Below are positions 32,880-41,827 of a stretch of 64,000 bases of DNA, piece after piece; within the stretch, counting starts at the first letter, position 1; every line of letters begins with the position of its first letter. Location of the stretch: assembly GCF_900109045.1 (NCBI RefSeq), contig NZ_FNYL01000011.1, positions 124,001 through 188,000 of the forward strand, written 5' to 3'. The DNA is from Dyadobacter sp. SG02. Its GTDB lineage: Bacteria > Bacteroidota > Bacteroidia > Cytophagales > Spirosomataceae. The notes beneath the pieces are model-generated. The model saw nothing but the letters and a program-made list of their open reading frames with translations, was not told the DNA's origin and searched no databases. The position numbers and the translations under genes were made by a program.

Positions 32880-34622
32880 TTAAGCTATTTTACCAGCCCG
32901 TCCCCTCAGATACTCCTCCATTTGCCCCAAACTCAACGCATTAAAAGTCATATCCTTCGTCAAACCGCCCTTTCTGGCATTCGCAACTCCGTAATGCATA
33001 TCGAGGTAGCCTTCCATCGCATGGGCGTCCGGGTTGATGCTGAGCATGACGCCTTTTTCCATGCAGTAAGCAATCCATCGCCAGTCGAGGTCGAGGCGCC
33101 AGGGGGAGGCATTGATTTCGATGACGACGCCATTGGCAGCACAGGCGTCGATCACCACCTGATGGTCGATCGGGTAGCCCTCGCGGGAAAGGAGCAGGCG
33201 ACCGGTCGGGTGACCTAAAATGGTGGTATATGGGTTTTCGATGGCTTTGAGCAGGCGTGCGGTTGCTTTTTCGAGCGTCATCGAGAGGTTGCTATGCACG
33301 GAGGCGACGATGTAGTCGAAGGAGGCCAGCACGTCCGTCGGGTAATCGAGCGAGCCGTCGCCGAGAATATCGGATTCAATGCCTTTCAGGATCTTGAAAG
33401 GTTTTGCGGGGTTTTCGGAAGCGAAGCGAGCATTCAGCCTTGCGATTTCCTCGTGCTGACGTTCGACGTCTTCCACTTTCAGCCCTTGTGCGTAAGTGGC
33501 GGTTTGGGAATGGTCGGCGATACCGAGGTATTCGAAACCGAGTTCGCGGCAGTACAGTGCCATTTGTTCGAGGGTATGCTGTCCGTCGGAATAGGTACTG
33601 TGGTTGTGCAAAATACCTTTGAGGTCGTCCCAGGTCACAAGCTGGTCAGGCGTACGGGTCTCCGCCCATATGAGCTCCCCTGCCCCTTCGCGCATTTCGG
33701 GCACGATGTAAGGCAAGCCCGCCTTTTCATAAATAGCATGCTCGGTATCAGCGGTTTCATAGTAGGCATGCCGCCAGATCGTACTGCCCGATGTACCTGC
33801 AAGACCAAGGTGATCGGCACCGGCGGTTTCGAGGAAAAGTTCATTGACCAGCCGATCGGGTTTCGCCGCCACGATTTCAATCGCTACCGCTACGTCCTGT
33901 ATATGACCGCGCCACACAAACGGCGACGATATCTTTTCGTCCTGCACCAGTAATTCAATGGCACCAATTGTATTTTGGAGAAGCGCCGGAGAATCGGTTC
34001 CGACCAGAATCCGGATGGTCTCGACTACTTCCGATTTTCTTCTTACTTCCCCCGCAGCTTCCACCTGATCGAATGTCTTCTTCAATTCATTCACGATCAA
34101 TTTCGCCACGGCCTCCGCCTTATCCATGCGCAGTTTTCCTGCCTGATCTTTCAAAAATGCCAGCGAATCGAGGATTTTTTGCTGGGTATTTCCTCCGAAG
34201 CCCTTCACTTTGGCAACAGTACCATTCAAACAAGCCAGTTCCAGTTCGTGCAGGTTATCGATGCCCAATTCCTGCCACAAAACGGCGATCTTTTTCGGCC
34301 CGATCCCTTTGATATTGAACATTTCCATCACGCCCAGCGGCGTGTTCGCAATCAGTTCTTCGAGCTCCGGGAAGGTGCCGGTTTTCGCGATCTGTGCGAT
34401 TTTGGTGGCCGTACTCTTCCCAACCCCCTGCAATTTGGTCAGCTCCTGCTCGGTCATGAATTGCAGTTCGCCTTCCTTGTATTTATCCAGGTAAAAAGCC
34501 GCTACGGAATATCCTTTGATTTTGAAAGGGTCGGCATTGTGCAGTTCCAGCAGCTTGGCAGTTAGTTCGAGGACTTCTACGATTTCAGAATTACTCATGG
34601 GGATCGGGATTGATGAATTCAT
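32880..34622 (-). CDS. PolX-like protein with intact PHP domain and degraded polymerase active site
   Basis: A 580-residue bacterial/archaeal PolX homologue. Residues 1-150 hold helix-hairpin-helix elements (LQGVGKSTATKIA, FNIKGIGPKKIAVLW, VKGFGGNTQQKILDSL). Residues 170-290 are the polymerase X palm and fingers. The C-terminal PHP domain (335-580) keeps its metal motifs: HNH (339-341), IADHS, SVHSN, GHPTGR and INPDAH. In active PolX the palm has G-S-x-R-R with D-x-D; here GEVRR (191-195) is followed by T202 and R204, and the third Asp position also lacks a carboxylate (AIEIV region). It is probably a PHP 3'-5' exonuclease or phosphoesterase using the rest as a DNA-binding scaffold, perhaps in base-excision repair. 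Confidence 0.9.
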   Translation of the reverse strand: MNSSIPIPMSNSEIVEVLELTAKLLELHNADPFKIKGYSVAAFYLDKYKEGELQFMTEQELTKLQGVGKSTATKIAQIAKTGTFPELEELIANTPLGVMEMFNIKGIGPKKIAVLWQELGIDNLHELELACLNGTVAKVKGFGGNTQQKILDSLAFLKDQAGKLRMDKAEAVAKLIVNELKKTFDQVEAAGEVRRKSEVVETIRILVGTDSPALLQNTIGAIELLVQDEKISSPFVWRGHIQDVAVAIEIVAAKPDRLVNELFLETAGADHLGLAGTSGSTIWRHAYYETADTEHAIYEKAGLPYIVPEMREGAGELIWAETRTPDQLVTWDDLKGILHNHSTYSDGQHTLEQMALYCRELGFEYLGIADHSQTATYAQGLKVEDVERQHEEIARLNARFASENPAKPFKILKGIESDILGDGSLDYPTDVLASFDYIVASVHSNLSMTLEKATARLLKAIENPYTTILGHPTGRLLLSREGYPIDHQVVIDACAANGVVIEINASPWRLDLDWRWIAYCMEKGVMLSINPDAHAMEGYLDMHYGVANARKGGLTKDMTFNALSLGQMEEYLRGRAGKIA

Positions 34623-34803
34623 TGCGAATTACGACGTATGGATCAGCATTTGCAAGCGCGCGGCCTGGGACGGTAACCGTTGTAGAGTAAATATTCCAGA
34701 AAAAAATATTTATAGTGATAATTGGCCCGCGCCAAATAGCCGACGCAGGCCGCATTCAAGTATATCCAACAACCATTTCAAAACTCTGACCATATTTTAA
34801 ACA

Positions 34804-36069
34804 ATGAATGTAGATCAATTGAAAAGCTACCGCGAGGAAATCCGTCAGCATTTGACCAACGAATTGCTGCCTTTTTGGGAAAATCGCGCTGTGGACAAGG
34901 AGAACGGCGGTTTTATTACCCATTTCGATAATGCAGGCAATGATTCGGGAGAGGATGAAAAGTCGCTGATCGCGCAGACCCGCACGGTTTATACTTTCTC
35001 CTCGGCGCACCGCGCGGGGTATGGAGACGGCCGTTACGCCGAAATTGCCCGGCACGGGGTGGATTTTCTGATCGACAAAATGTGGGACAACGAATTTGGC
35101 GGGTTTTACTGGCTGATGGACCGCAAGGGTAATGTCAAAATCGATGAAAAAATCGTCTACGGGCACAGTTTCGCGATTTACAGCCTGGCAGAATACACAT
35201 TGGCCACCGGCGACCCGCGTGGTTTGGAGTATGCCGAAAAGGTTTTTGATTTATTACAAAAACATGGCGCGGATACCTATTATGGCGGTTACTTCGAAAT
35301 GTTCCATCGCAACTGGGACTTGAAAGGCCCTGGCGCCGCAGGCGGCGACCGCAAGACGCTCGATGCGCATATGCACCTCATGGAGGCATTCACTACATTA
35401 TATGAAGCTTCCGGCCAGCAGGTTCACCGCCGCAAGCTTGTGGAAATCATCAATCTGCTGCTCAACAAGATCATGCACCCGCAATACAAAACGGGTATTC
35501 CGCAGTTCTGGGAAGACTGGACCGTGGCACCACAGATCAAATTCGACATTATATGGGGCTGGGACCGTTTCTCCGAAGATGGCCTCAAAAGCGCCGCCGA
35601 AGACAATACCAGCTACGGCCACAATGTAGAGTTCGCCTGGCTGCTCATGCACGCGCTCGACATCGCGGGCATTCCTTACGACAAATACCACGACCAGCTT
35701 ACCGCATCTTATGACCACGCCGTGGAGTACGGCATCGACTGGGAGTTCGGGGGCGTGTACGTGGAAGGCTCGCATGCGGGTGAGGTGTACGACCGCGAGA
35801 AGGAGTTCTGGCAGCAGGCCGAGGTAATTATCGGGATGCTCGATGCCTACCGGGTTTACGGCGATGAAAAATACCTGAAAGCCTACGACGCTACCCACCG
35901 CTTTGTGTTCGACAAAATGATCCACCATTCGGTAGGCGAATGGCTCCCGTTGCTCACGCGTCAGGGCGAACCGATCTGGAAGCATATGAGCCATTCGTGG
36001 AAGGTCAACTACCACTCGGTGCGCTCGATGGTACAGGGGATCGTGCGTTTGGATAAGCTGATCGGATAA
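34804..36069 (+). CDS. AGE-family epimerase (cellobiose 2-epimerase-like)
   Basis: A 421-residue (alpha/alpha)6-barrel sugar 2-epimerase. Motifs match cellobiose/mannobiose 2-epimerases: QTRTVYTFSSAHR, TLDAHMHLMEAFTTLYE, GHNVEFAWLL, EKEFWQQAEVIIG and KVNYHSVRSM. These contain the His and Arg residues used to swap the proton at C2. It should convert a glucose- to a mannose-configured reducing end, for example in cello- or mannobiose. It stands alone, 181 bases after the divergent PolX gene. N-acylglucosamine 2-epimerase activity is less likely given the motifs. Confidence 0.87.
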   Translation: MNVDQLKSYREEIRQHLTNELLPFWENRAVDKENGGFITHFDNAGNDSGEDEKSLIAQTRTVYTFSSAHRAGYGDGRYAEIARHGVDFLIDKMWDNEFGGFYWLMDRKGNVKIDEKIVYGHSFAIYSLAEYTLATGDPRGLEYAEKVFDLLQKHGADTYYGGYFEMFHRNWDLKGPGAAGGDRKTLDAHMHLMEAFTTLYEASGQQVHRRKLVEIINLLLNKIMHPQYKTGIPQFWEDWTVAPQIKFDIIWGWDRFSEDGLKSAAEDNTSYGHNVEFAWLLMHALDIAGIPYDKYHDQLTASYDHAVEYGIDWEFGGVYVEGSHAGEVYDREKEFWQQAEVIIGMLDAYRVYGDEKYLKAYDATHRFVFDKMIHHSVGEWLPLLTRQGEPIWKHMSHSWKVNYHSVRSMVQGIVRLDKLIG

Positions 36070-36268
36070 ATGTCGGCCCGGTGCGCTCAGACTGACATCT
36101 ATCGCGGCGCACTAGCAACGCTTTTGGGACGTTCCGGGTAAATTTTTGCTCATTGATAATGCCAAAACCGCGTCTCAGGCCAGTTTTCGCATTGGAATGG
36201 TTCTTGAAAAAGATAATGTACAAAGCGCTTGAAAAGGCGCCATTATCAAACTCAAAAACCACACAATC

Positions 36269-36466
36269 ATGAGCGCATTCACACAACAAGTTAAAGGCAA
36301 CTGGAACGAACTCAAAGGAAAGTTCAAGCAACAATACGCTGACTTGACCGATGACGACCTGCTTTATGAAGAAGGAAAAGAAGACGAACTTCTTGGAAAA
36401 ATTCAGAAGAAGATCGGCAAAACCAGAGAAGAGGTGGAAAGTGAAGTAGACAGCTGGTCGCGCTAG
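36269..36466 (+). CDS. CsbD-family small stress protein
   Basis: A 65-residue, highly charged protein matching the CsbD family along its length: QQVKGNWNELKGKFKQQYAD, LTDDDLLYEEGKEDELLGKI and GKTREEVESEVDSW. CsbD-like proteins are induced by general stress in many bacteria; their molecular role is unclear. It is monocistronic, with 199 bases of upstream DNA holding no other gene and a strong terminator downstream. Confidence 0.93.
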   Translation: MSAFTQQVKGNWNELKGKFKQQYADLTDDDLLYEEGKEDELLGKIQKKIGKTREEVESEVDSWSR

Positions 36467-36487
36467 ATCCTGAAAACAGGTCGATAT

Positions 36488-36521
36488 AAGCCCCGGAATC
36501 ATTGGTTTCGGGGCTTTTTTT
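36488..36521 (+). terminator. Intrinsic terminator after the CsbD gene
   Basis: AAGCCCCGGAA (36488-36498) pairs with TTTCGGGGCTT (36506-36516; one G-T wobble), followed by a run of T. Confidence 0.88.
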
Positions 36522-36593
36522 GTAGTAACCGGCTGCCGGGATGCGCTTTTAACATTAAATTGCCCGCATCAAATCCTAAATCCGCTTTCAGAA

Positions 36594-37595
36594 ATGAATC
36601 CAAATGAAATACCCGTCGGCATTGTTGGTCTTGGTCTAATGGGTTGCAGTATTGTAACCTGCCTGCTCATCGCCGGGCACCCGGTAGCGGCCGTGGCGCC
36701 CATCCCCGCTGACCTCGACCATGCCGAACGCCGCATTCGGGAGCATTTGCAAAATGCCTGGCAGAACGGCATTATCGAAAACGAGCCGGAGTACTATTTG
36801 CGGAAACTGATCATTACTGAGGATTATTCTGTGCTCTATCCCTGCAAACTCGTGAATGAATGCACGATCGAGAATATCGATGTTAAGAATGCGGTGTATC
36901 AAAAGATTGAAAAAGAAATTGCACCGGACGCGCTCCTGACCAGCAATACCTCGGCTATTCCCATCAGCCAGCTCCAAAAACTCACGCAGCATCCGTCGCG
37001 CTTCCTGGGCCTGCACTGGACAGAGCCCGCGCACACGACCCGCTTCCTGGAAATCATTTGCGGCGACGATACCGATATTCAAAATGGCGAGTACCTGTAT
37101 GAACTTTCGCATTTGTGGGGCAAGGAGCCTATTCTCGTGCGGAAAGACATCGCCGGCTTTATCACCAATCGTCTCATGTACGCCATGTACCGCGAGGCCA
37201 TCAGTCTGGTCGAAAATGGCTACGCCACCATCGAGGACGTCGACCGCTCGTGCCGCAACAATGCGGGTTACTTTATGACGCTCGTCGGCGTATTCCGCTG
37301 GATGGACCTCACGGGCGTTCCGGCGTACCACACCGTGATGAAAAACCTGCTTCCTACGCTCAATAACAGCACCGAAGTGCCTGAACTGATCGATAAAGTC
37401 GTGCGCGAAGGCGGCAAAGGCGTCCTCAATTCACATGGTTTTTATGAATATGAGCCCGGCGAAGCGGAGGTTTGGGAAGAGACTTTTAAGGAATTCACTT
37501 ATGATATTCGCGAGTTGGCTTTGAAATATCCCGGGGATATCGTGAAACGGCGGTTGGCTGAGAAGAAAGATCAGGAATCTTCTGAAAACACCTAA
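36594..37595 (+). CDS. 3-hydroxyacyl-CoA dehydrogenase-like NAD-dependent oxidoreductase
   Basis: A 333-residue protein with an NAD-binding Rossmann fold (VGIVGLGLMGCSIV, residues 8-21) and the 3HCDH C-terminal domain (KDIAGFITNRLMYAMYREAI, GGKGVLNSHGFYEY). The catalytic-site block SNTSAIPISQL then GLH141WTEPAH keeps the His but has Trp-Thr-Glu-Pro where fatty-acid enzymes have FxNP. It may therefore act on a non-CoA or unusual hydroxy acid, as in the lambda-crystallin/L-gulonate dehydrogenase branch. No other beta-oxidation gene is near. Its stop codon overlaps that of the convergent hydrolase gene by four bases. Confidence 0.82.
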   Translation: MNPNEIPVGIVGLGLMGCSIVTCLLIAGHPVAAVAPIPADLDHAERRIREHLQNAWQNGIIENEPEYYLRKLIITEDYSVLYPCKLVNECTIENIDVKNAVYQKIEKEIAPDALLTSNTSAIPISQLQKLTQHPSRFLGLHWTEPAHTTRFLEIICGDDTDIQNGEYLYELSHLWGKEPILVRKDIAGFITNRLMYAMYREAISLVENGYATIEDVDRSCRNNAGYFMTLVGVFRWMDLTGVPAYHTVMKNLLPTLNNSTEVPELIDKVVREGGKGVLNSHGFYEYEPGEAEVWEETFKEFTYDIRELALKYPGDIVKRRLAEKKDQESSENT

Positions 37596-38860
37596 TCCAA
37601 CTTCCCGTCCTTCAAAAAAACCGTAGTCCCCGAAACGCCGTCCGTATCTTTCAAATAAAAAAACGCATACTTGTACCCCTCTTTTGGAATGGTTTGTACG
37701 ATGGTCTGCGTGTCCTCGTTGATCGTCGCGGGGCTGTGGTTCCAGGTGCGCTTCTCGTTGTCCGAGGTTATGTCGTTGGTATAGTAAAACTCGGCGGATG
37801 CTACCTGTTTGCCTGCGACGGGTTTAAGGATCACTGTCAGCTGATTTTTATCCAAACTAACCCTGCTCGCCGTTACAAATGGACGAGGGTTACCATTCAA
37901 TGCACCATCGAAAAAAGTACGGATCTCGACGGGCTCCCAGCCACTCGTGTGGCTATGCGGCATGTTGGGGATGATGCAAACTTGTTTGTTTTTACTTAAT
38001 TCATAAGTCTTGATGTACGGCCCCACATTGTAATGCTTGTCTTTATTTCCATTAATAAAAAACATAAAAGGCTTCGAATAAGCCAGGTAGGCTGACGGGT
38101 CGAAGAACTTCATCCAACGTGCTTTCGCGGCAGGCGACAATGCATTCAGGCTTTGCTTGAAAACATCCGATTCGTCGTAAAAGCCACATCCATAAACCGG
38201 CGCGGCGGCGATGAAACGGCTGTCGAGGCTCGCGACGAGGCAGGTCAGGTAGCCCCCCCAGCTAATGCCGGTCACGCCGGTACGCAGCGGATCGATTTCC
38301 GGAAAGCTTAGCAAAAGTGAATGCGCCAGAATGGAACTCGCAACGGCGTGATACGTCCACACATTCTTTAAATTACCCTTTTCAATATTCTGAAACTTGT
38401 TTTCACCCGATTGTTCCGGCCCGGGCTGGGCTACCTTCTGCCCGTCGGCGCCGTTACCCGATAAGTCCATTGCGATGGCCGCATAACCCTCGTTCGCCCA
38501 TTTTTCCACCCATTCCCGGAATGCCTTGCCGCCACCGCCGTGGATGAGCACCATTCCGGGGAACTTCTGGTTACCTGCCGGTCGGCCGGCGATAATATCC
38601 GGGTTGGAATAGTAAGCGAATACTTCCGTCGGCTTGCCTTCGAAATCGACGCTCTTGTACAACAGCGACCGCACCTTACTGCTATCATCGAGCCAGCGGG
38701 ACGGCGGGGATTTACTAAGCGCCTTCAGGTCCCACAACAGCGTATCGGTTTTGATGTGCCGGGCGTCTATCAGCCACGGTTGTTGAAATTGTGCGTGAGC
38801 GGCTCCGGCCAGCAATAGCAGTATGGCAATGATTTTTTTCACCCTGTTCATGGTTTTCAT
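37592..38860 (-). CDS. Secreted alpha/beta hydrolase (acetylxylan esterase / dipeptidyl-peptidase-like fold)
   Basis: A protein of about 422 residues from MKTMNRVKK; a longer start at 38905 is possible but precedes the signal peptide (IIAILLLLAGAAHAQ). The hydrolase core is visible as VLIHGGGGKAFREWVEKWAN (oxyanion HG motif), AIAMDLSGNGADG, the nucleophile elbow GISWGGYLTCL and PNMPHSHTSGW with the likely catalytic His. An Ig-like C-terminal segment (VILKPVAGKQVASAEFYYTN) follows. Substrate is unknown; deacetylation of a glycan or peptide hydrolysis are both plausible. Its 3' end overlaps the 3HCDH-like gene. Confidence 0.82.
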   Translation of the reverse strand: MKTMNRVKKIIAILLLLAGAAHAQFQQPWLIDARHIKTDTLLWDLKALSKSPPSRWLDDSSKVRSLLYKSVDFEGKPTEVFAYYSNPDIIAGRPAGNQKFPGMVLIHGGGGKAFREWVEKWANEGYAAIAMDLSGNGADGQKVAQPGPEQSGENKFQNIEKGNLKNVWTYHAVASSILAHSLLLSFPEIDPLRTGVTGISWGGYLTCLVASLDSRFIAAAPVYGCGFYDESDVFKQSLNALSPAAKARWMKFFDPSAYLAYSKPFMFFINGNKDKHYNVGPYIKTYELSKNKQVCIIPNMPHSHTSGWEPVEIRTFFDGALNGNPRPFVTASRVSLDKNQLTVILKPVAGKQVASAEFYYTNDITSDNEKRTWNHSPATINEDTQTIVQTIPKEGYKYAFFYLKDTDGVSGTTVFLKDGKLD

Positions 38861-38942
38861 AACGCTTGAAACATTTTGATAAAAAAAGGCCAAAAACCCG
38901 ATCATTTTAGTGTAAATGATGGTTCTTCTAAAAAGTCTTGAC

Positions 38943-38950
38943 TAGTTTTG
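38943..38950 (+). promoter_or_regulatory. Predicted promoter -7 box of cydA
   Basis: TAGTTTTG matches TAnnTTTG exactly, 63 bases before the cydA start. No clear -33 element is present. Confidence 0.45.
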
Positions 38951-39012
38951 AAATACCCTTGGCAGGCTGCTCCTAAACCGGAAAACGATATTTTTTCAGT
39001 AAATCTATTCCC

Positions 39013-40323
39013 ATGACCGACTTCATAGCCGCCAGATCCCAAATGGCCCTTTCGCTGGGGTTTCACATCATATTTTCCTGTATCGGAATGGTCATGCCGT
39101 TCTTTATGGCAGTTGCCCATTACTACTATCTCAAAACCGGCCAGACCGTCTATAAAAACGTTACGAAAGCTTGGAGCAAAGGTGTTGCAATCTTTTTCGC
39201 TACCGGCGCCGTGTCGGGTACGGTGTTGTCGTTCGAGCTCGGGCTTCTATGGCCGGAGTTTATGAAACATGCGGGGCCTATTTTCGGAATGCCGTTTTCT
39301 CTTGAAGGAACGGCATTTTTTATTGAAGCGATCGCGCTCGGCTTTTTCCTCTACGGCTGGGACCGGTTCAATCCGTGGTTTCACTGGTTCACGGGCGTGG
39401 TCGTGGGCGTAAGCGGGCTCGCTTCGGGCATACTCGTGGTCGCGGCCAACGCATGGATGAACAGCCCGGCAGGTTTTGAATACATTAATGGACAATACCT
39501 GAATATCGACCCCATTGCCGCGATGTTCAACGAGGCGTGGTTCTCACAGGCATTGCATATGACGATCGCCGCATTCGCCGCCACGGGCTTCGCGGTAGCA
39601 GGCGTACACGCGCTCATGATCCTGCGCGGGAGCAATGTGCTTTTTCATACCAAATCCTTTACGATCGCGGCCGTATTCGGCTGCGTCGCGGCATTGGTGC
39701 AGCCGTTGAGCGGGGATATTTCCGCCAAAGACGTCGCTATCCGCCAACCGGCCAAGCTGGCGGCGATGGAAGCACATTTTCACACCGAAAAATCCGCGTC
39801 GCTGCTGGTAGGCGGTATTCCAAATGAAGAAAAGAAGGAGGTCGATTTTGCGATTAAGCTACCGGGCTTTCTCAGCTTTCTGGCGCATGGCGATTTCAAA
39901 TCCGAAGTGACCGGCCTCGATCGTATTCCGGAAGAAAACCATCCGCCCGTTGCGATAACGCATTATGCATTCCAGATCATGGTCGGGATGGGCATGGCGA
40001 TGATGCTGGTTTCGGTGCTCTATTTTGCCGCATTGTGGAAGAAGCGAAAATGGCTGCAAGAGCCCTGGCTGCTGAAAATCTTTGCATTGGCCACGCCGCT
40101 GGGTTTTATCGCCGTCGAAGCCGGCTGGACCGTCACCGAAGTAGGCCGCCAGCCGTGGATCATCTACGGCATCATGCGCACCGCCGACGCCGTAACCCCC
40201 ATGCCCGGCATAGCCTACTCGTTTTACCTGTTCACAGCCATCTACGTCTCACTAGCCGCATTTGTGGTGTTCATGCTTTACCGGCAGATACGGATGGTTG
40301 GGGAATTGTACGATATTGATTGA
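39013..40323 (+). CDS. cydA: Cytochrome bd ubiquinol oxidase subunit I
   Basis: A 436-residue multi-pass membrane protein. With CydB it forms the bd-type terminal oxidase that reduces oxygen with quinol, with high oxygen affinity and no proton pumping. The N-terminus RSQMALSLGFH18IIFSCIGM carries a haem-ligand His, and FSLEGTAFFIEAIALGFFLYG, WMNSPAGFE and FSQALHMTIAAFAATGFAVAG are conserved. The short Q-loop, and 436 residues versus about 522 in E. coli, place it in the short-loop (CIO-like) group. The stop codon TGA is the first triplet of the octamer repeat array between cydA and cydB. Confidence 0.97.
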   Translation: MTDFIAARSQMALSLGFHIIFSCIGMVMPFFMAVAHYYYLKTGQTVYKNVTKAWSKGVAIFFATGAVSGTVLSFELGLLWPEFMKHAGPIFGMPFSLEGTAFFIEAIALGFFLYGWDRFNPWFHWFTGVVVGVSGLASGILVVAANAWMNSPAGFEYINGQYLNIDPIAAMFNEAWFSQALHMTIAAFAATGFAVAGVHALMILRGSNVLFHTKSFTIAAVFGCVAALVQPLSGDISAKDVAIRQPAKLAAMEAHFHTEKSASLLVGGIPNEEKKEVDFAIKLPGFLSFLAHGDFKSEVTGLDRIPEENHPPVAITHYAFQIMVGMGMAMMLVSVLYFAALWKKRKWLQEPWLLKIFALATPLGFIAVEAGWTVTEVGRQPWIIYGIMRTADAVTPMPGIAYSFYLFTAIYVSLAAFVVFMLYRQIRMVGELYDID

Positions 40324-40424
40324 ATGATTGAATGATTGAATGAGTGAATGAGTGAATGAGTGAATGACTGAATGACTGAATGACTGAATGACTGAATGAC
40401 TGAATGACTGAATGACTGAATGAC
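40321..40424 (+). repeat. Octamer tandem repeats TGAATGAN, 13 units
   Basis: Exactly 13 head-to-tail 8-base units begin at the cydA stop codon: two TGAATGAT, three TGAATGAG, eight TGAATGAC, then decay into TGAATAGATT. Each octamer is itself two near-identical tetramers. The units are homogenised in blocks, as expected of slippage. Confidence 0.97.
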
Positions 40425-40503
40425 TGAATAGATTAGGTCAGAAGTTGCGAAATTTTCAATATTAAGTTAAACCACTCATGACTAATCTTGACAAGACCTG
40501 ACA

Positions 40504-40587
40504 ATTCACTCATTCACTCATTCACTCATTCACTCATTCACTCATTCACTCATTCAAAATTCACTCATTCAAAATTCATTCATTCCC
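40504..40587 (-). repeat. Inverted octamer array ATTCACTC, six perfect units plus decayed copies
   Basis: Six perfect ATTCACTC units (40504-40551) are followed by degenerate copies such as ATTCAAAATTCACTC and ATTCATTC up to about 40587. ATTCACTC is the reverse complement of GAGTGAAT, the same repeat as the TGAATGAG block at 40337-40360. The two arrays can therefore pair into a long stem around an 80-base centre, 40 bases before cydB. Confidence 0.95.
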
Positions 40588-40626
40588 CATTCCACGGCGG
40601 CTCATTCAATCATTAAATCATTAAAA

Positions 40627-41652
40627 ATGCTCTACATCGTCATCACCTACCTCTGGGCGTCGATTTTGCTTTACCTGCTGCTGGGCGGGGCGGATTTTGG
40701 CGCGGGGATTATCGAGCTTTTTACTTCGCAGAAGAACAAGCAGGTTACCCGTAAAACGCTTTATTCGGCCATAGGGCCTATCTGGGAAGCGAACCATATG
40801 TGGCTGATCATCGCCATTGTGATCCTGTTCGTCGGTTTTCCCATTATTTACTCCACCATGTCGGTGAACCTGCACATTCCGCTGACCGTCATGCTGATCG
40901 GCATTATCGCGCGCGGTACTGCATTTACATTCAGGCACTACGACGCCGTCGTGGACGATATGCAGCATTTGTACAATACCATTTTCGCAGTTTCCAGCTT
41001 CACCACGCCTCTTTTCCTGGGCATTATCGCCGGCAGCGCGGTTTCCGGGCATATCGATCCGCAGGCGGGTACATTTGCCGATGCGTACATTTTCAGCTGG
41101 CTGCATTGGTTTTCGGTGACGGTAGGGTTGTTCACGGTATCGATTTGCGGCTTTCTGGCGTCGGTATACCTCATTGGCGAAACCGAAGTCGAGCACGAAA
41201 GGCTGCGCTTTGCGCATAAGGCACAATTTTTCAATATCGCCGCGGTTATCTGTGGCGCGTTGGTTTTCGCCGCTGCCTGGTATGAGCACATTCCGCTGTT
41301 CGACTGGGTTTTCGGCAACTGGACGGGCCGCATTGCCATCCTTTCGGCTACGCTCTCGCTGATCTGGATGTGGGCCTTGCTCTACCAGGGCAAGATCGGA
41401 CTGCTGCGGCCGCTGGCTGGTTTTCAGGTGACGATGATCCTGCTCACCACTACTTTCAAACACTTTCCCAACATCGTCATTCTGAAAGACGGCGGGTATC
41501 TGTCACTTACCGAACACGCCGGTCAGGAAAAAACGATCGAGGCACTCGCCTGGGCATTGCTGCTGGGCAGCATCCTGATACTACCGGCGCTTTTTTACCT
41601 GATTTACAGTTTCCAGAAAAAACCGCTCGGCTACGAAGGCCAGACGCATTAA
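40627..41652 (+). CDS. cydB: Cytochrome bd ubiquinol oxidase subunit II
   Basis: A 341-residue multi-pass membrane subunit. Conserved features include LLGGADFGAGIIELFTS near the N-terminus, YSAIGPIWEANHMWLIIAIV (GPxWExNxxW signature) and LHIPLTVMLIGIIARGTAFTFRHYD. It pairs with cydA 303 bases upstream, an unusually wide gap for genes often only a few bases apart. The gap is filled by inverted octamer arrays. No small CydX subunit could be seen. Confidence 0.97.
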   Translation: MLYIVITYLWASILLYLLLGGADFGAGIIELFTSQKNKQVTRKTLYSAIGPIWEANHMWLIIAIVILFVGFPIIYSTMSVNLHIPLTVMLIGIIARGTAFTFRHYDAVVDDMQHLYNTIFAVSSFTTPLFLGIIAGSAVSGHIDPQAGTFADAYIFSWLHWFSVTVGLFTVSICGFLASVYLIGETEVEHERLRFAHKAQFFNIAAVICGALVFAAAWYEHIPLFDWVFGNWTGRIAILSATLSLIWMWALLYQGKIGLLRPLAGFQVTMILLTTTFKHFPNIVILKDGGYLSLTEHAGQEKTIEALAWALLLGSILILPALFYLIYSFQKKPLGYEGQTH

Positions 41653-41827
41653 TATATCATCTCAAAAAGCGCGCAAAATCGGGCCCGTTCGGGCTCGTAT
41701 TCCTTTCAATAATCATTTGGTACCATACGGACATTGGAATAGGTGCGGTTGTGCCCGTTATCATACTTTGTGAAAAAATCGCAGCCGGGTGAGCTGCATT
41801 CACAAGATCTTTAACGCCATACCCACT

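Noticed and set aside
40621-41463. A 280-codon minus-strand frame across cydB
   Set aside because: Antisense shadow; very rich in Asn, Gln, Arg and Asp, as expected from reversing a membrane protein gene.
41675-41700. Short GC-rich palindrome after cydB as a terminator
   Set aside because: The stem is only three to four pairs (CCCGTTCGGG) and no T-run follows.
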